Part shown: piece by piece, positions 19,936 through 30,218 of the stretch | Position numbering within the stretch: position 1 is the first letter of the stretch | Layout: every line of letters begins with the position of its first letter | NCBI RefSeq assembly: GCF_018402495.1 | Contig: NZ_JAGYIU010000004.1 | Location: forward strand, 186,001-250,000 | DNA from: Pseudoalteromonas sp. | Lineage (GTDB): Bacteria; Pseudomonadota; Gammaproteobacteria; Enterobacterales; Alteromonadaceae | Reading direction: 5' to 3' | DNA length: 64,000 nt | Made by a program: the position numbers and the translations under genes | The notes under the pieces: generated by a model | Told to the model about the DNA's origin: nothing | The model's database searches: none | The model's input: the letters and a program-made list of their open reading frames with translations, nothing else

Positions 19936-20688
19936 TTGATGTCTTTAAAAATTAAAGCGGCAAAATTATCTGATGTTATTTTACAACAACTTGAGAACAT
20001 GATTCTTGAGGGGTCGTTAGCACCAGGAGAAAAGTTACCACCGGAGCGTGAACTCGCTAAGCAATTTGAAGTGTCGCGTCCGTCGTTGCGTGAAGCCATT
20101 CAAAAGCTAGAGGCAAAAGGGCTCGTAACCCGTCGTCAAGGTGGTGGAACGTATGTAAAAAATCAACTCGAAGAAGGGCTCACTGATCCGTTGTTTGATT
20201 TGATCAGTAAACACCCCGAATCGCAATTTGATTTATTAGAATTTCGTCATGCGCTAGAGGGAATTGCGGCTTATTACGCAGCACTTCGCGGAACAAGCAA
20301 TGATTTTGCAAAAGTAAAACAAAGCTTTGATCAGATTGCATTAGCTAAAGATGAATTAAAGCAAAAAGCCAAAGCGATTAATGACTTTCACTTTTGCATC
20401 GCTGAGGCGTCTCACAACGTAGTGTTACTGCATTTAGTAAGAGGGATGCAAAGCTTACTTGAGCAGAATGTTTTACAAAATTTAACGGTGTTACTTAAAA
20501 AGTCAGATATAAGCAGCCAATTAGCCGAGCACAGGCGTTTATTAATGGATGCGGTTATTGACGGTAATCCTGAACAAGCTCGCTTAGCGAGTAATGCGCA
20601 TTTAGCCTATATTGAAGAAGCATTGCTTGAAGCGGGTAAAGAGCATTCGCGAATTGAACGTAGTTTAAGGCGCACCAAACAAAATTAA
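19936..20688 (+). CDS. pdhR: GntR-family pyruvate dehydrogenase complex repressor PdhR
   Basis: LEGSLAPGEKLPPERELAKQFEVSRPSLREAIQKLEAKGLVTRRQGGGTYV; upstream of aceEF. Confidence 0.94.
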   Translation: MMSLKIKAAKLSDVILQQLENMILEGSLAPGEKLPPERELAKQFEVSRPSLREAIQKLEAKGLVTRRQGGGTYVKNQLEEGLTDPLFDLISKHPESQFDLLEFRHALEGIAAYYAALRGTSNDFAKVKQSFDQIALAKDELKQKAKAINDFHFCIAEASHNVVLLHLVRGMQSLLEQNVLQNLTVLLKKSDISSQLAEHRRLLMDAVIDGNPEQARLASNAHLAYIEEALLEAGKEHSRIERSLRRTKQN

Positions 20689-20697
20689 GCAAGTACA

Positions 20698-20725
20698 TTC
20701 ACTGTTAACTTTATTTAACAGTGAA
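20698..20725. promoter_or_regulatory. Perfect 11-bp stem hairpin between pdhR and aceE
   Basis: ttcactgttaa ctttat ttaacagtgaa, no T-tract. Confidence 0.55.
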
Positions 20726-20772
20726 GTATTCAATACATAAAATTAGTATTTTAAACATAAGGAAACCTCCAT

Positions 20773-23439
20773 ATGTCTGAAGTCAATAAAATTGACGTAG
20801 ACGCGCTAGAAACACAAGAGTGGTTACAAGCTCTTGAATCGGTTGTGCGCGAAGAAGGTGTTGAACGAGCTCAGTTTTTACTTGAGCAAGTGTTAGAGCA
20901 AGCCCGCTTAGACGGTGTTGATATGCCAACAGGCATTAACACAAACTACGTTAATACGATCCCGGTTGATCAAGAGCCTGCTTACCCAGGTGATGTAAAT
21001 CTTGAGCGCCGTATTCGTTCAATTATTCGTTGGAACGCGATTATGATTGTATTGCGTGCATCGAAAAAAGATCTCGACTTAGGCGGCCATATGGCGTCTT
21101 ACCAATCGTCTGCTGCATTTTATGAAGTGTGTTTTAACCATTTCTTTAAAGCGCCAAATGACGTTGATGGTGGCGATTTAGTTTATTACCAAGGTCATAT
21201 TTCTCCGGGGATTTATGCCCGCGCATTTGTTGAGGGGCGTTTAAGCGCTGAGCAACTTGATAATTTCCGTCAGGAAGTAGATGGTAAAGGCTTACCTTCT
21301 TACCCTCACCCTAAATTAATGCCTGAGTTTTGGCAGTTCCCAACGGTATCTATGGGCTTAGGTCCAATTTCTTCAATTTACCAAGCACGATTCTTAAAAT
21401 ACTTAGATGGCCGTGGCTTAAAAGACACTAAAAACCAACGTGTATACGCGTTTTTAGGTGACGGTGAAATGGATGAGCCAGAATCACGTGGTGCTATCTC
21501 TTTCGCTGCCCGTGAAAAGCTAGACAACCTATGCTACCTAATTAACTGTAACTTACAGCGCCTAGACGGCCCAGTAATGGGTAACGGTAAAATCATTCAA
21601 GAGCTAGAGGGCTTATTTAAAGGTGCTGGCTGGAATGTTATTAAACTTGTTTGGGGTAGCGGTTGGGATATTCTGCTTGCTAAAGACACCACAGGTAAAT
21701 TACTACAGTTAATGAACGAAACTGTTGATGGCGATTACCAAACATATAAAGCGAAAGATGGCGCGTACGTACGTGAGCATTTCTTTGGTCGTTACCCAGA
21801 AACAGCGGCACTTGTTGCTGATATGACCGATGAAGAAATTTTTGCGCTCAAACGCGGCGGTCATGAGCCTTCAAAACTGTTTGCTGCATTTAAAAAGGCA
21901 GAAGAGACGAAAGGTCGTCCAACGGTGATCTTAGCTAAAACAGTAAAAGGTTACGGCATGGGTGAAGCGGCTGAAGGTAAAAACATTGCGCACCAAGTTA
22001 AGAAAATGGATATGTCGCATGTGGCTCACTTACGCTCACGCTTGGGCTTAGATGATTTAGTATCAGAAGAGCAATTAAAAGAGCTACCTTACTTAGAGCT
22101 TGAAAAAGACTCACCTGAGTACAAGTACCTGCATGCTCGTCGTGAGGCGCTACAAGGTTACACGCCAACACGTATTGCTAAGTTCTCTGAAAAATTACAG
22201 TTACCAGAAGTCGATGCATTTAAGCCATTACTTGAAGAGCAAAAGCGTGATATTTCTACCACTATGGGCTTTGTACGTGCGCTTAATATCTTATTAAAAG
22301 ATAAAGGCATTGGTAAAAACATTGTGCCAATTATTGCCGATGAAGCACGTACCTTTGGTATGGAAGGTTTATTCCGTCAAATCGGTATTTACAACCCACA
22401 TGGCCAAAACTACACCCCTCAAGACCGTGATATTGTTTCTTACTACAAAGAAGCAACCTCAGGACAAGTACTACAAGAAGGGATTAACGAGCTAGGTGCA
22501 ATGTCGTCATGGGTTGCTGCTGCAACATCTTACAGCACCAACGACTTACCGATGATCCCATTCTACATTTACTACTCTATGTTTGGTTTCCAACGTGTTG
22601 GTGACATGGCGTGGATGGCAGGGGATCAACAAGCACGTGGCTTCTTATTAGGTGCTACGGCGGGTCGTACAACGCTAAATGGCGAAGGCTTACAGCACGA
22701 AGATGGCCATAGCCACATTCTTGCAAACACGGTACCTAACTGTATTTCTTACGATCCTACTTATGCATTTGAAGTAGCGGTTATTGTGCAAGACGGTATT
22801 CGTCGTATGTACGGTGAAGATCAAGAAAACATTTACTACTACCTAACGTTAATGAACGAAAACTACCATCAGCCAGCAATGCCTGAAGGTGCTGAAGAAG
22901 GTATTCGTAAAGGTATCTATAAGCTAGAAAGCTACGAAGGTAAAAAAGCCAACGTACAGCTATTAAGCTCAGGTACTATCATGACTGAAGTGCGTAAAGC
23001 GGCGACAATTTTAAGTGAAGAGTTTGGTATTGCGTCTGATGTTTACTCAGTAACATCATTCAATGAACTTACCCGTGATGGACAAGATGTTGAACGTTTC
23101 AACATGCTTAATCCACAAAGCGAGCAAAAAACGCCGTACATTACTAGCGTATTAAACGACTCAGTAACCGTTGCTGCAACGGATTACATGAAAAACTACG
23201 CAGAACAAGCGCGTTCATTTATCCCAAGCAGTAACTACAAAGTATTGGGTACAGATGGTTACGGTCGTTCTGACAGCCGTGAAAACCTTCGTCGTCACTT
23301 TGAAGTTAACGCAAGTTACGTGGTAGTTGCGACATTATCTGAACTTGCTAAACGTGGTGAAGTTGAAAAGTCAGTGGTTGTTGAAGCAATTAAAAAGTTC
23401 AACATCGACACAAACAAACTAAATCCACTGTACGCATAA
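20773..23439 (+). CDS. aceE: Pyruvate dehydrogenase E1 component (homodimeric)
   Basis: [54 protein letters not shown]; full-length AceE. Confidence 0.98.
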   Translation: MSEVNKIDVDALETQEWLQALESVVREEGVERAQFLLEQVLEQARLDGVDMPTGINTNYVNTIPVDQEPAYPGDVNLERRIRSIIRWNAIMIVLRASKKDLDLGGHMASYQSSAAFYEVCFNHFFKAPNDVDGGDLVYYQGHISPGIYARAFVEGRLSAEQLDNFRQEVDGKGLPSYPHPKLMPEFWQFPTVSMGLGPISSIYQARFLKYLDGRGLKDTKNQRVYAFLGDGEMDEPESRGAISFAAREKLDNLCYLINCNLQRLDGPVMGNGKIIQELEGLFKGAGWNVIKLVWGSGWDILLAKDTTGKLLQLMNETVDGDYQTYKAKDGAYVREHFFGRYPETAALVADMTDEEIFALKRGGHEPSKLFAAFKKAEETKGRPTVILAKTVKGYGMGEAAEGKNIAHQVKKMDMSHVAHLRSRLGLDDLVSEEQLKELPYLELEKDSPEYKYLHARREALQGYTPTRIAKFSEKLQLPEVDAFKPLLEEQKRDISTTMGFVRALNILLKDKGIGKNIVPIIADEARTFGMEGLFRQIGIYNPHGQNYTPQDRDIVSYYKEATSGQVLQEGINELGAMSSWVAAATSYSTNDLPMIPFYIYYSMFGFQRVGDMAWMAGDQQARGFLLGATAGRTTLNGEGLQHEDGHSHILANTVPNCISYDPTYAFEVAVIVQDGIRRMYGEDQENIYYYLTLMNENYHQPAMPEGAEEGIRKGIYKLESYEGKKANVQLLSSGTIMTEVRKAATILSEEFGIASDVYSVTSFNELTRDGQDVERFNMLNPQSEQKTPYITSVLNDSVTVAATDYMKNYAEQARSFIPSSNYKVLGTDGYGRSDSRENLRRHFEVNASYVVVATLSELAKRGEVEKSVVVEAIKKFNIDTNKLNPLYA

Positions 23440-23449
23440 GAGGTTTGCA

Positions 23450-25387
23450 ATGAGTATTGAAATTAAAGTCCCCGATATTGGCGGTGATGACGTTGAAGTA
23501 ACCGAAATTTTAGTAAGTGTTGGCGACAAAGTTGAAGTTGATCAATCATTACTAACGGTCGAAGGCGATAAAGCATCAATGGAAGTACCTGCTGAGCAAG
23601 CGGGTACGGTAAAAGAAATTAAAGTAAATGTGGGTGATACAGTGACCACAGGTACTTTAGTATTCCTATTTGAAGGTGAAGCACAAGACGCGGGCGCTGA
23701 TTCTAAAAAAGCGCAAAAAACCGAAGAAGCAGCACCTGCTGCATCATCGGGCTCGTCAACGAAAGAAGTGACTGTGCCAGATATTGGCGATGACGAAGTT
23801 GAAGTGACTGAAGTGATGGTTGCGGTTGGCGATAGCGTAGAAGAAGAGCAATCTATCTTAAACGTTGAAGGCGATAAAGCCGCCATGGAAGTACCAGCAC
23901 CCTTTGCTGGCACCGTAAAAGAAATTAAAGTAAATACTGGTGACAAAGTGAAAACGGGCTCATTAGTGTTTGTTTTTGAAGTCGCTGGTGGTGATACAGC
24001 CAGTGCACCTGCAAGTGATTCAAAAACGCAAGAAAAGCCTGCTGAAAAAGCTGCTTCATCTAAAGCGTCAGAATCAAGCACAAAAGAAGTTAGCGTACCG
24101 GATATTGGTGATGACGAAGTTGAAGTAACCGAAGTCATGGTTGCGGTTGGCGATAGCGTAGAAGAAGAGCAATCTATCTTAAACGTTGAAGGCGATAAAG
24201 CTGCTATGGAAGTACCAGCACCGTTTGCAGGTACTGTAAAAGAAATTAAAGTGGCAACAGGCGATAAAGTTAAAACGGGTTCCCTGATTTTTGTATTTGA
24301 AGTGGCGGGTAGCACGCCAAGTGACGCGCCTGCAAAACAAGACGAGTCAAAAGCTGAGTCTAAAGCAGAATCTAAGCCAGCAGCTCAAGCAGAGTCAAAA
24401 CCAACTGCTGCGCCTGAAAAAGCAAGTGCTGAGAGCTTTGAAAACAATAGCGCTTATGCGCATGCATCGCCAGTTGTTCGTCGTTTAGCACGTGAGTTTG
24501 GTATTAATCTTGCGAACGTAAAAGGCACGGGCCGTAAAAACCGTGTTGTTAAAGAAGACGTGCAAAACTATGTTAAGCAACTGGTTAAGCAAGTTGAGTC
24601 TGGTCAAGTACCAGCAGCTAAAGGCAATGCGGGTGGCGGTGAGCTTGGTTTAATTCCATGGCCAAAAGTTGATTTTGCTAAGTTTGGTGAAATAGAAGAG
24701 AAAAAACTCTCTCGTATTCAAAAGCTATCAGGTAAAAACTTACACCGTAACTGGGTACAAATCCCACATGTTACGCAGTTTGATGAAGCGGATATCACGA
24801 GCCTTGAGCAGTTCCGTAAAGAGCAAAACGCGCTTAACGAGAAGAAAAAGCTCGGTGTTAAAATTACGCCATTGGTGTTTGTAATGAAAGCAGCAGCTAA
24901 AGCGCTTGCTGAGTTTCCTACATTTAACTCGTCGCTTTCTGAGGATGGCGAAAGCTTAATTCTTAAAAAGTACATCAACATTGGTGTAGCGGTTGATACC
25001 CCGAATGGTTTAGTTGTGCCAGTGTTCAAAGATGTTGATAAAAAAGGCATTATTGAACTCTCTCGTGAACTAATGGAAGTATCTGTTAAAGCGCGTGATG
25101 GCAAGTTAAGTTCATCAGATATGCAAGGTGGTTGTTTTACTATTTCAAGCCTAGGTGGTATTGGCGGTACGGCATTTACGCCGATTGTTAATGCGCCTGA
25201 GGTGGCTATTTTAGGTGTGTCTAAATCTGAAATGAAGCCTAAGTGGAATGGTAAAGAGTTTGAGCCTAAGCTAATGGTTCCACTTTCAATGTCTTACGAC
25301 CATAGAGTGATTGACGGTGCACTTGCTGCACGCTTTACTGTTACTCTTGCAAGTTACATGAGTGATATACGTCAGTTAGTGATGTGA
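23450..25387 (+). CDS. aceF: Dihydrolipoyllysine-residue acetyltransferase, three lipoyl domains
   Basis: Three EGDKA(S/A)MEVPA lipoyl motifs, E3-binding domain, [10 protein letters not shown] catalytic motif. Confidence 0.98.
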   Translation: MSIEIKVPDIGGDDVEVTEILVSVGDKVEVDQSLLTVEGDKASMEVPAEQAGTVKEIKVNVGDTVTTGTLVFLFEGEAQDAGADSKKAQKTEEAAPAASSGSSTKEVTVPDIGDDEVEVTEVMVAVGDSVEEEQSILNVEGDKAAMEVPAPFAGTVKEIKVNTGDKVKTGSLVFVFEVAGGDTASAPASDSKTQEKPAEKAASSKASESSTKEVSVPDIGDDEVEVTEVMVAVGDSVEEEQSILNVEGDKAAMEVPAPFAGTVKEIKVATGDKVKTGSLIFVFEVAGSTPSDAPAKQDESKAESKAESKPAAQAESKPTAAPEKASAESFENNSAYAHASPVVRRLAREFGINLANVKGTGRKNRVVKEDVQNYVKQLVKQVESGQVPAAKGNAGGGELGLIPWPKVDFAKFGEIEEKKLSRIQKLSGKNLHRNWVQIPHVTQFDEADITSLEQFRKEQNALNEKKKLGVKITPLVFVMKAAAKALAEFPTFNSSLSEDGESLILKKYINIGVAVDTPNGLVVPVFKDVDKKGIIELSRELMEVSVKARDGKLSSSDMQGGCFTISSLGGIGGTAFTPIVNAPEVAILGVSKSEMKPKWNGKEFEPKLMVPLSMSYDHRVIDGALAARFTVTLASYMSDIRQLVM

Positions 25388-25410
25388 TCACTTCAGAGTG
25401 AATAAAATCA

Positions 25411-25443
25411 AATCCCAGCCAGTTGTTTTTTGCTGGGATTTTT
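25411..25443 (+). terminator. Terminator after aceF
   Basis: aatcccagccagttgttttttgctgggattttta. Confidence 0.85.
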
Positions 25444-25520
25444 ATCATTTGCAATGATACACTATTTGCACAAATGCCCTTTTCTGCCTTGCAGAAACAT
25501 GGCAGTAATATTTTGGGGCT

Positions 25521-26978
25521 GTGTCCCGTTCAAACAATAAAGGTATTAGCATGAGCAACGAATTAAAAACTCAAGTTGTTGTACTAGGCGGTGGTCCTGG
25601 TGGTTACTCTGCGGCTTTTCGCGCTGCTGACTTGGGCTTAGAAGTTACATTAGTAGAATCTCGCGAGACATTAGGCGGTGTATGTCTTAATGTTGGTTGT
25701 ATTCCTTCTAAAGCACTTTTACACGTAGCTAAAGTAATTGATGATGCTGCAGAAATGTCATCTCACGGTGTTACTTTTGGTGCCCCAAAAATCGACTTAG
25801 ATGAAGTTCGCTCTTGGAAAGAGTCTGTTGTTGGCCAACTTACGAGTGGCTTAGACGGCATGGCTAAAATGCGTAAAGTAAAAGTTGTATCTGGTTACGG
25901 TAAATTTACTGGTAGCAACACCTTAGACGTTGAAGGTGCTGATGGCAAAACAACCATTACCTTTGATAACGCAATTATTGCTGCAGGTTCTAAGCCTGTA
26001 AACTTACCTTTCATCCCAGAAGATGACCGCGTAATTGATTCAACCGGTGCGCTAGAGCTTAAAGATGTGCCTGAAAAACTACTTGTTTTAGGTGGTGGTA
26101 TCATCGGTTTAGAAATGGGTACAGTTTACCGCGCACTAGGTTCTGCAATTGACGTTGTAGAATTTGCTGACCAGTTAGTACCTGCTGCTGATAAAGACAT
26201 CATGAAAGTTTACCAAAAGCATGTTAAAGACAAATTTAACGTGATGCTTTCAACTAAAGTAACAGGCGTTGAAGCAAAAGACGACGGTTTATACGTGACG
26301 TTTGAAGGCAAAAATGCGCCAGCAGAGCCAGTACGTTACGACAAAGTACTTGTTGCAGTAGGTCGTACGCCTAACGGTAACTTGTTAGACGCTGACAAAG
26401 CCGGTGTTAATGTTGATGAGCGTGGCTTTATTAACGTTGATAAGCAACTTAAAACAAACGTAGATCACATTTATGCAATTGGTGATTTAATTGGCCAGCC
26501 TATGCTTGCGCATAAAGCGGTTCATGAAGGCCATGTTGCTGCTGAAGTTATTTCTGGTAAAAAGCATTACTTTGATCCTAAGTGTATTCCTTCGGTCGCT
26601 TACACTGACCCAGAAATTGCTTGGGCAGGTGTAACTGAGAAAGAAGCCAAAGAGCAAGGTTTAAGCATTGAGACAGCGGTATTCCCTTGGGCTGCGTCTG
26701 GTCGTGCAATTGCCTCTTCACGTACTGAAGGTTCTACTAAGCTTATTTTTGATAAAGAAAGCGGCCGTATCATCGGTGGCGCTATGATTGGTATTAACGC
26801 CGGTGAAATGCTGGGCGAAATTGGTTTAGGTATTGAAATGGGTGCAGATGGTGAAGACCTAGCATTAACTATTCATGCTCACCCAACACTGAACGAATCA
26901 ATCGGCCTTGCAGCTGAAATTTTTGAAGGTTCAATCACTGATTTACCAAACAAAAAAGCAGTTAAAAAGAAGAAGTAA
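25521..26978 (+). CDS. lpdA: Dihydrolipoyl dehydrogenase (likely start at the ATG at 25551)
   Basis: GGGPGGYSAAFRAADLG, GGVCLNVGCIPSKALLH, HAHPTLNES. Confidence 0.98.
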   Translation: MSRSNNKGISMSNELKTQVVVLGGGPGGYSAAFRAADLGLEVTLVESRETLGGVCLNVGCIPSKALLHVAKVIDDAAEMSSHGVTFGAPKIDLDEVRSWKESVVGQLTSGLDGMAKMRKVKVVSGYGKFTGSNTLDVEGADGKTTITFDNAIIAAGSKPVNLPFIPEDDRVIDSTGALELKDVPEKLLVLGGGIIGLEMGTVYRALGSAIDVVEFADQLVPAADKDIMKVYQKHVKDKFNVMLSTKVTGVEAKDDGLYVTFEGKNAPAEPVRYDKVLVAVGRTPNGNLLDADKAGVNVDERGFINVDKQLKTNVDHIYAIGDLIGQPMLAHKAVHEGHVAAEVISGKKHYFDPKCIPSVAYTDPEIAWAGVTEKEAKEQGLSIETAVFPWAASGRAIASSRTEGSTKLIFDKESGRIIGGAMIGINAGEMLGEIGLGIEMGADGEDLALTIHAHPTLNESIGLAAEIFEGSITDLPNKKAVKKKK

Positions 26979-26998
26979 TCGCTTTTAATTAACCGCAA

Positions 26999-27033
26999 TA
27001 AAAAACCCAAGTCTCGGCTTGGGTTTTTTGTTT
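26999..27033 (+). terminator. Terminator after lpdA
   Basis: aaaaaacccaagtctcggcttgggttttttg. Confidence 0.9.
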
Positions 27034-27048
27034 TTATAGCTATCAGGT

Positions 27049-27340
27049 TTTAGATGTTAGATATCAGAAATCAGATATTAGAAATTAGATATTAGATATT
27101 AGATATTAGAAATTAGAAATTAGATATTAGAAATCAGATATTAGATATTAGAAATCAGAAATTAGAAATCAGATATTAGAAATCAGATATTAGAAATCAG
27201 ATATTAGAAATCAGATATTAGAAATCAGATATTAGAAATTAGATATTAGATATTAGATATTAGAAATCAGATATTAGGAATTAGATATTAGATATTAGAA
27301 ATTAGGTATTAGAAATTAGGTATTAGAAATTAGAAATCAG
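27049..27340. repeat. Long (~290 bp) A+T-rich heptamer array of mixed words GRWATYA (GATATTA, GAAATCA, GAAATTA, GGTATTA...)
   Basis: agatattagaaatcagatattagaaatcag..., strict 7-bp register with interspersed variants. Confidence 0.95.
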
Positions 27341-27447
27341 CGCGCAGCGCCTCGGTGTTCTGTGTGGGTTAAAATACTTGTAGACGAAGAGCTTGCTCAC
27401 GTTAGCCGCGCAGCGGCTCATGGTTTTGTGGCTCAAGGCCAAACCTG

Positions 27448-27473
27448 CGCGAGGTAAACTCCCGCCTACAAAT
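27448..27473. repeat. GCGCGAGGTAAACTCCCGCCTAC module
   Basis: Same 23-bp word as at about 17.25 and 19.55 kb. Confidence 0.85.
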
Positions 27474-27502
27474 ATAAAAAACATCTAACGTCTGTTGTCT
27501 GA

Positions 27503-27546
27503 TATCTAACACTCAACCCTTAACCCTTAACTCTTAACTCTTAACC
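27503..27546. repeat. Short heptamer array (AACCCTT/AACTCTT)n
   Basis: aacccttaacccttaactcttaactcttaacc. Confidence 0.85.
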
Positions 27547-27627
27547 ATCCATACCTGGGCGCTGATATCTATTCCTTTTGATTTTAGCTACAATATGCGC
27601 AGTTCAGTTTATAGGTAATAACTCATA

Positions 27628-28314
27628 GTGACTCAAGGTTTCAAAAATTCAGTTTTAGCATTACGTGCCCAGCAAATAAGTGAGTCTCGACGAGAGTTTA
27701 ATGCTCGGGGCGGCAAAATGAACCGCTGTGAGCAATGCTTAATAGCCAAGCATTACTGTATTTGTGAAGGCGCTCAGTACGCAAGCTGTGACGCTGCGGT
27801 TTGTTTACTAATGTATCATAATGAAAGTTTTAAACCGTCTAATACAGGGCGTTTAATTGCACAAATAGTCCCTGACAATTATGCGTTTCGCTGGGATAGA
27901 ACCTCCCCAGATCCTGCTTTATTAGCACTGTTGAGTAATGAAGAGTATCAACCTTTTGTGATTTTTCCTGCAGAAGATGTTGAAACAGATAGAGTAGTAA
28001 CGCAAGTGGAGCCTGTTGCAGGTAAAACGCCTTTATTTATATTTTTAGATGGTACATGGCGTGAAGCTAAAAAAATGATCCGTAAGAGTCCATATTTAGA
28101 CAACTTGCCCGTGCTTTCTATTAGTGCACAAAAGCTCTCAGATTACCGATTACGTGTAGCACCCCATGCTCACCAGTTAGGTACGGCAGAAGTGGCTATT
28201 ATGGTATTGGCATTAGCGAATGAGGTTGATGCAAGCACTAAATTAGAACAGCATTTTATTAAGTTTCGCGACGCCTATTTACTCGGTAAGCGTAACAAAG
28301 GCAGACCCGAATAA
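27628..28314 (+). CDS. DTW-domain protein, probable tRNA-uridine aminocarboxypropyltransferase (TapT/YfiP-like; GTG start)
   Basis: CEQCLIAKHYCICEG Cys motif and FLDGTWREAKKM DTW motif. Confidence 0.85.
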   Translation: MTQGFKNSVLALRAQQISESRREFNARGGKMNRCEQCLIAKHYCICEGAQYASCDAAVCLLMYHNESFKPSNTGRLIAQIVPDNYAFRWDRTSPDPALLALLSNEEYQPFVIFPAEDVETDRVVTQVEPVAGKTPLFIFLDGTWREAKKMIRKSPYLDNLPVLSISAQKLSDYRLRVAPHAHQLGTAEVAIMVLALANEVDASTKLEQHFIKFRDAYLLGKRNKGRPE

Positions 28315-28382
28315 AAAGCAGGGCACGAACATTCAAAAAACTGAGTTTAATGCTTGTTCATAGTTTGAATGTATATAATCTT

Positions 28383-28451
<69 letters not shown>

Positions 28452-28459
28452 TTTTCAGG

Positions 28460-28927
28460 CAAAAGAAAAGCGCGAACCATCTCTAGTCGCGCTTGCGGAA
28501 TCTTCTAACTTTGCTGCATCCTGCAATTGAACCTAATCAACTCCAATTTTTACGTTCCGTGTTATTACAATATTACTTTCTAGTTCTATGTAATATAGGC
28601 TATCCGGGCCTGTCTCCCTAAATCCTTGAAACATCCTGTACGGTAAAATCTATTACCTATCCTTATTGCACATCCGAGTACATTCCGTTTTTACAATTCC
28701 GTTGTGCTGCCTTAAAGGCCTGTCCGTTTTATTCCCTACCCTTTAGCAACAACTTTTCCGTGTTGTTATCCATTACGCATCATCCTGATGCTATCCTTTG
28801 TGCAACAATCCATTGCGATACTCATCCTGAGTCTGTCCTTAAATCCTTGTTATCCTAAAAACCAAACCTTGGTACTAGAGTAGTTAATCCGTTTCCATTT
28901 ACTCGGTAAGCGTCGTTGCTTATTTAT
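28460..28927 (-). ncRNA. csrB: CsrB-family regulatory sRNA (CsrA-sequestering)
   Basis: Minus strand carries about 24 GGA motifs in ~410 nt, many as AGGAT/AGGAC/CGGA in hairpin loops (e.g. ACTCAGGATGAGT, GCATCAGGATGATGC); no conserved ORF; terminator AAGCGCGA-CTAGAGATGGT-TCGCGCTTTTCTTTT; upstream TATAAT at 28934-28939. Confidence 0.88.
28461..28494 (-). terminator. Rho-independent terminator of the CsrB-like RNA
   Basis: aaaagaaaagcgcga...tcgcgctt on plus = GC stem plus TTTTCTTTT on minus. Confidence 0.85.
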
Positions 28928-28933
28928 AGGCTA

Positions 28934-28962
28934 ATTATAGAGAGTGATTTGCAGTAAATGTA
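28934..28962 (-). promoter_or_regulatory. Putative sigma70 promoter of csrB
   Basis: Minus strand TACATT-N17-TATAAT. Confidence 0.5.
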
Positions 28963-29179
28963 GGATAAAACCGTTTATGGTTTATATTCTTACAAATGAA
29001 ATATTTTAAAATTCCATAAAATACAAAAGCTTATTGTGTTTTTGGGGTGTTGTGCAGGGTGTTTTTACTCATTAGCTGTCATAAGCGTAAGAGATATCTT
29101 ACAAGGGTTTTCTTTTTTGGGCGTATTTATCACGAAGTTATTATATAAAGTGTGCACTTTTTGGTTCATCACGGTAAAA

Positions 29180-29199
29180 TTAATGATAATAATTATTAA
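29180..29199. promoter_or_regulatory. Putative Fur box upstream of the iron ABC operon
   Basis: ttaatgataataattattaa resembles GATAATGATAATCATTATC; ~15 bp before the start codon. Confidence 0.7.
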
Positions 29200-29213
29200 T
29201 CAGGTAAGAAAAT

Positions 29214-30218
29214 ATGAAAAAAACGCTCGCGCTAGTTGTTGGGTTAATTGCTTCAGCACCGGCTGTTGCAACAGATGTTGTGAATATTTACTCATTTAGA
29301 CAACCTTTTTTAATTAAACCTATTTTAGATGATTTTACACAGCAAACAGGCATCAAAACTAACGTGGTGTTTGCTAAGAACGGTTTAATAGAGCGTGTTA
29401 AGCGTGAAGGCAAACACAGCAGAGCTGATTTAGTGCTGACTTCTAATTTTAGCGCGTTAATTGAGTTAGAAGAACTAAACCTTACGCAAACCATAAAAAG
29501 TGAACAAGTTAATAATAATGTACCGGCTGCATTTCGTGATGGCGATGGTCAGTGGGTGGCGCTTACTAAGCGCGTACGTAATGTTTACTCTTCAAAAGAG
29601 CGTTTAGGCGCATTGCCTAATTTAACCTACGAAGATTTAGCAAAGCCGCAATACAAAGGGCAAATTTGTACCCGCTCTGGTAAACATCCTTATAACCTGG
29701 GGCTTGTCGCTTCTATGATTGCTCATCATGGCGAAGCACAGACAAAAACATGGCTTGAGGGCGTTAAAGCAAATTTAGCGCGTAAACCGCAAGGCAACGA
29801 CCGCGCACAAGTTAAAGCTGTTAAAGAAGGTTTATGTAATTTGGCCTTAGGTAACAGTTATTACTTGGGCAAAATGCTGCAAGATGAAGCACAAAAGGCA
29901 TGGGCTGAAGCCGTACATATTAATTTTCCAAATCAAACTGATCGTGGTTCACACATAAACGTATCGGGTGCGATTATTACAAAGTATGCTAAAAATCCCG
30001 AAAATGCCTTGAAACTTATAGAGTATATGACAGACAATAAGGCGCAAAATATGTATGCCTCGCTCAATATGGAGTATCCGGTTAAGCCAGGTGTGAAACT
30101 TTCTAGTTTGGTTTCATCGTGGGGGAGCTTTAAGGAAGACAGCTTACCGCTTGATGAAATTAGCAAATATCGTCCGTTAGCACTTAAGCTAATTGATGAG
30201 GTGAAGTTCGATCTTTAA
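29214..30218 (+). CDS. Fe(3+) ABC transporter substrate-binding protein (FbpA/FutA-like)
   Basis: Signal peptide; DVVNIYSFRQPFLIKPILDDFTQQTGIKTNVVFAK; RVRNVYSSK, SGKHPYNLGLVASMIAHHGE, NVSGAIITKYAKNPENALKLIEYM. Confidence 0.92.
   Translation: MKKTLALVVGLIASAPAVATDVVNIYSFRQPFLIKPILDDFTQQTGIKTNVVFAKNGLIERVKREGKHSRADLVLTSNFSALIELEELNLTQTIKSEQVNNNVPAAFRDGDGQWVALTKRVRNVYSSKERLGALPNLTYEDLAKPQYKGQICTRSGKHPYNLGLVASMIAHHGEAQTKTWLEGVKANLARKPQGNDRAQVKAVKEGLCNLALGNSYYLGKMLQDEAQKAWAEAVHINFPNQTDRGSHINVSGAIITKYAKNPENALKLIEYMTDNKAQNMYASLNMEYPVKPGVKLSSLVSSWGSFKEDSLPLDEISKYRPLALKLIDEVKFDL

Noticed and set aside
23542-24315. 257-aa ORF on the minus strand
   Set aside because: Antisense to the aceF lipoyl domains; low-complexity Ser/Thr/Pro-rich translation is a mirror of the EVP/GDK coding repeats.
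27049-27340. Possible CRISPR array (regular repeats)
   Set aside because: Period is 7 bp with no unique spacers or ~30-bp repeats, and no cas genes are present; it is a short tandem repeat.
29036-29299. 87-aa ORF before the fbpA-like gene
   Set aside because: Out of frame with and overlapping the fbpA-like start; covers the Fur box and promoter region.
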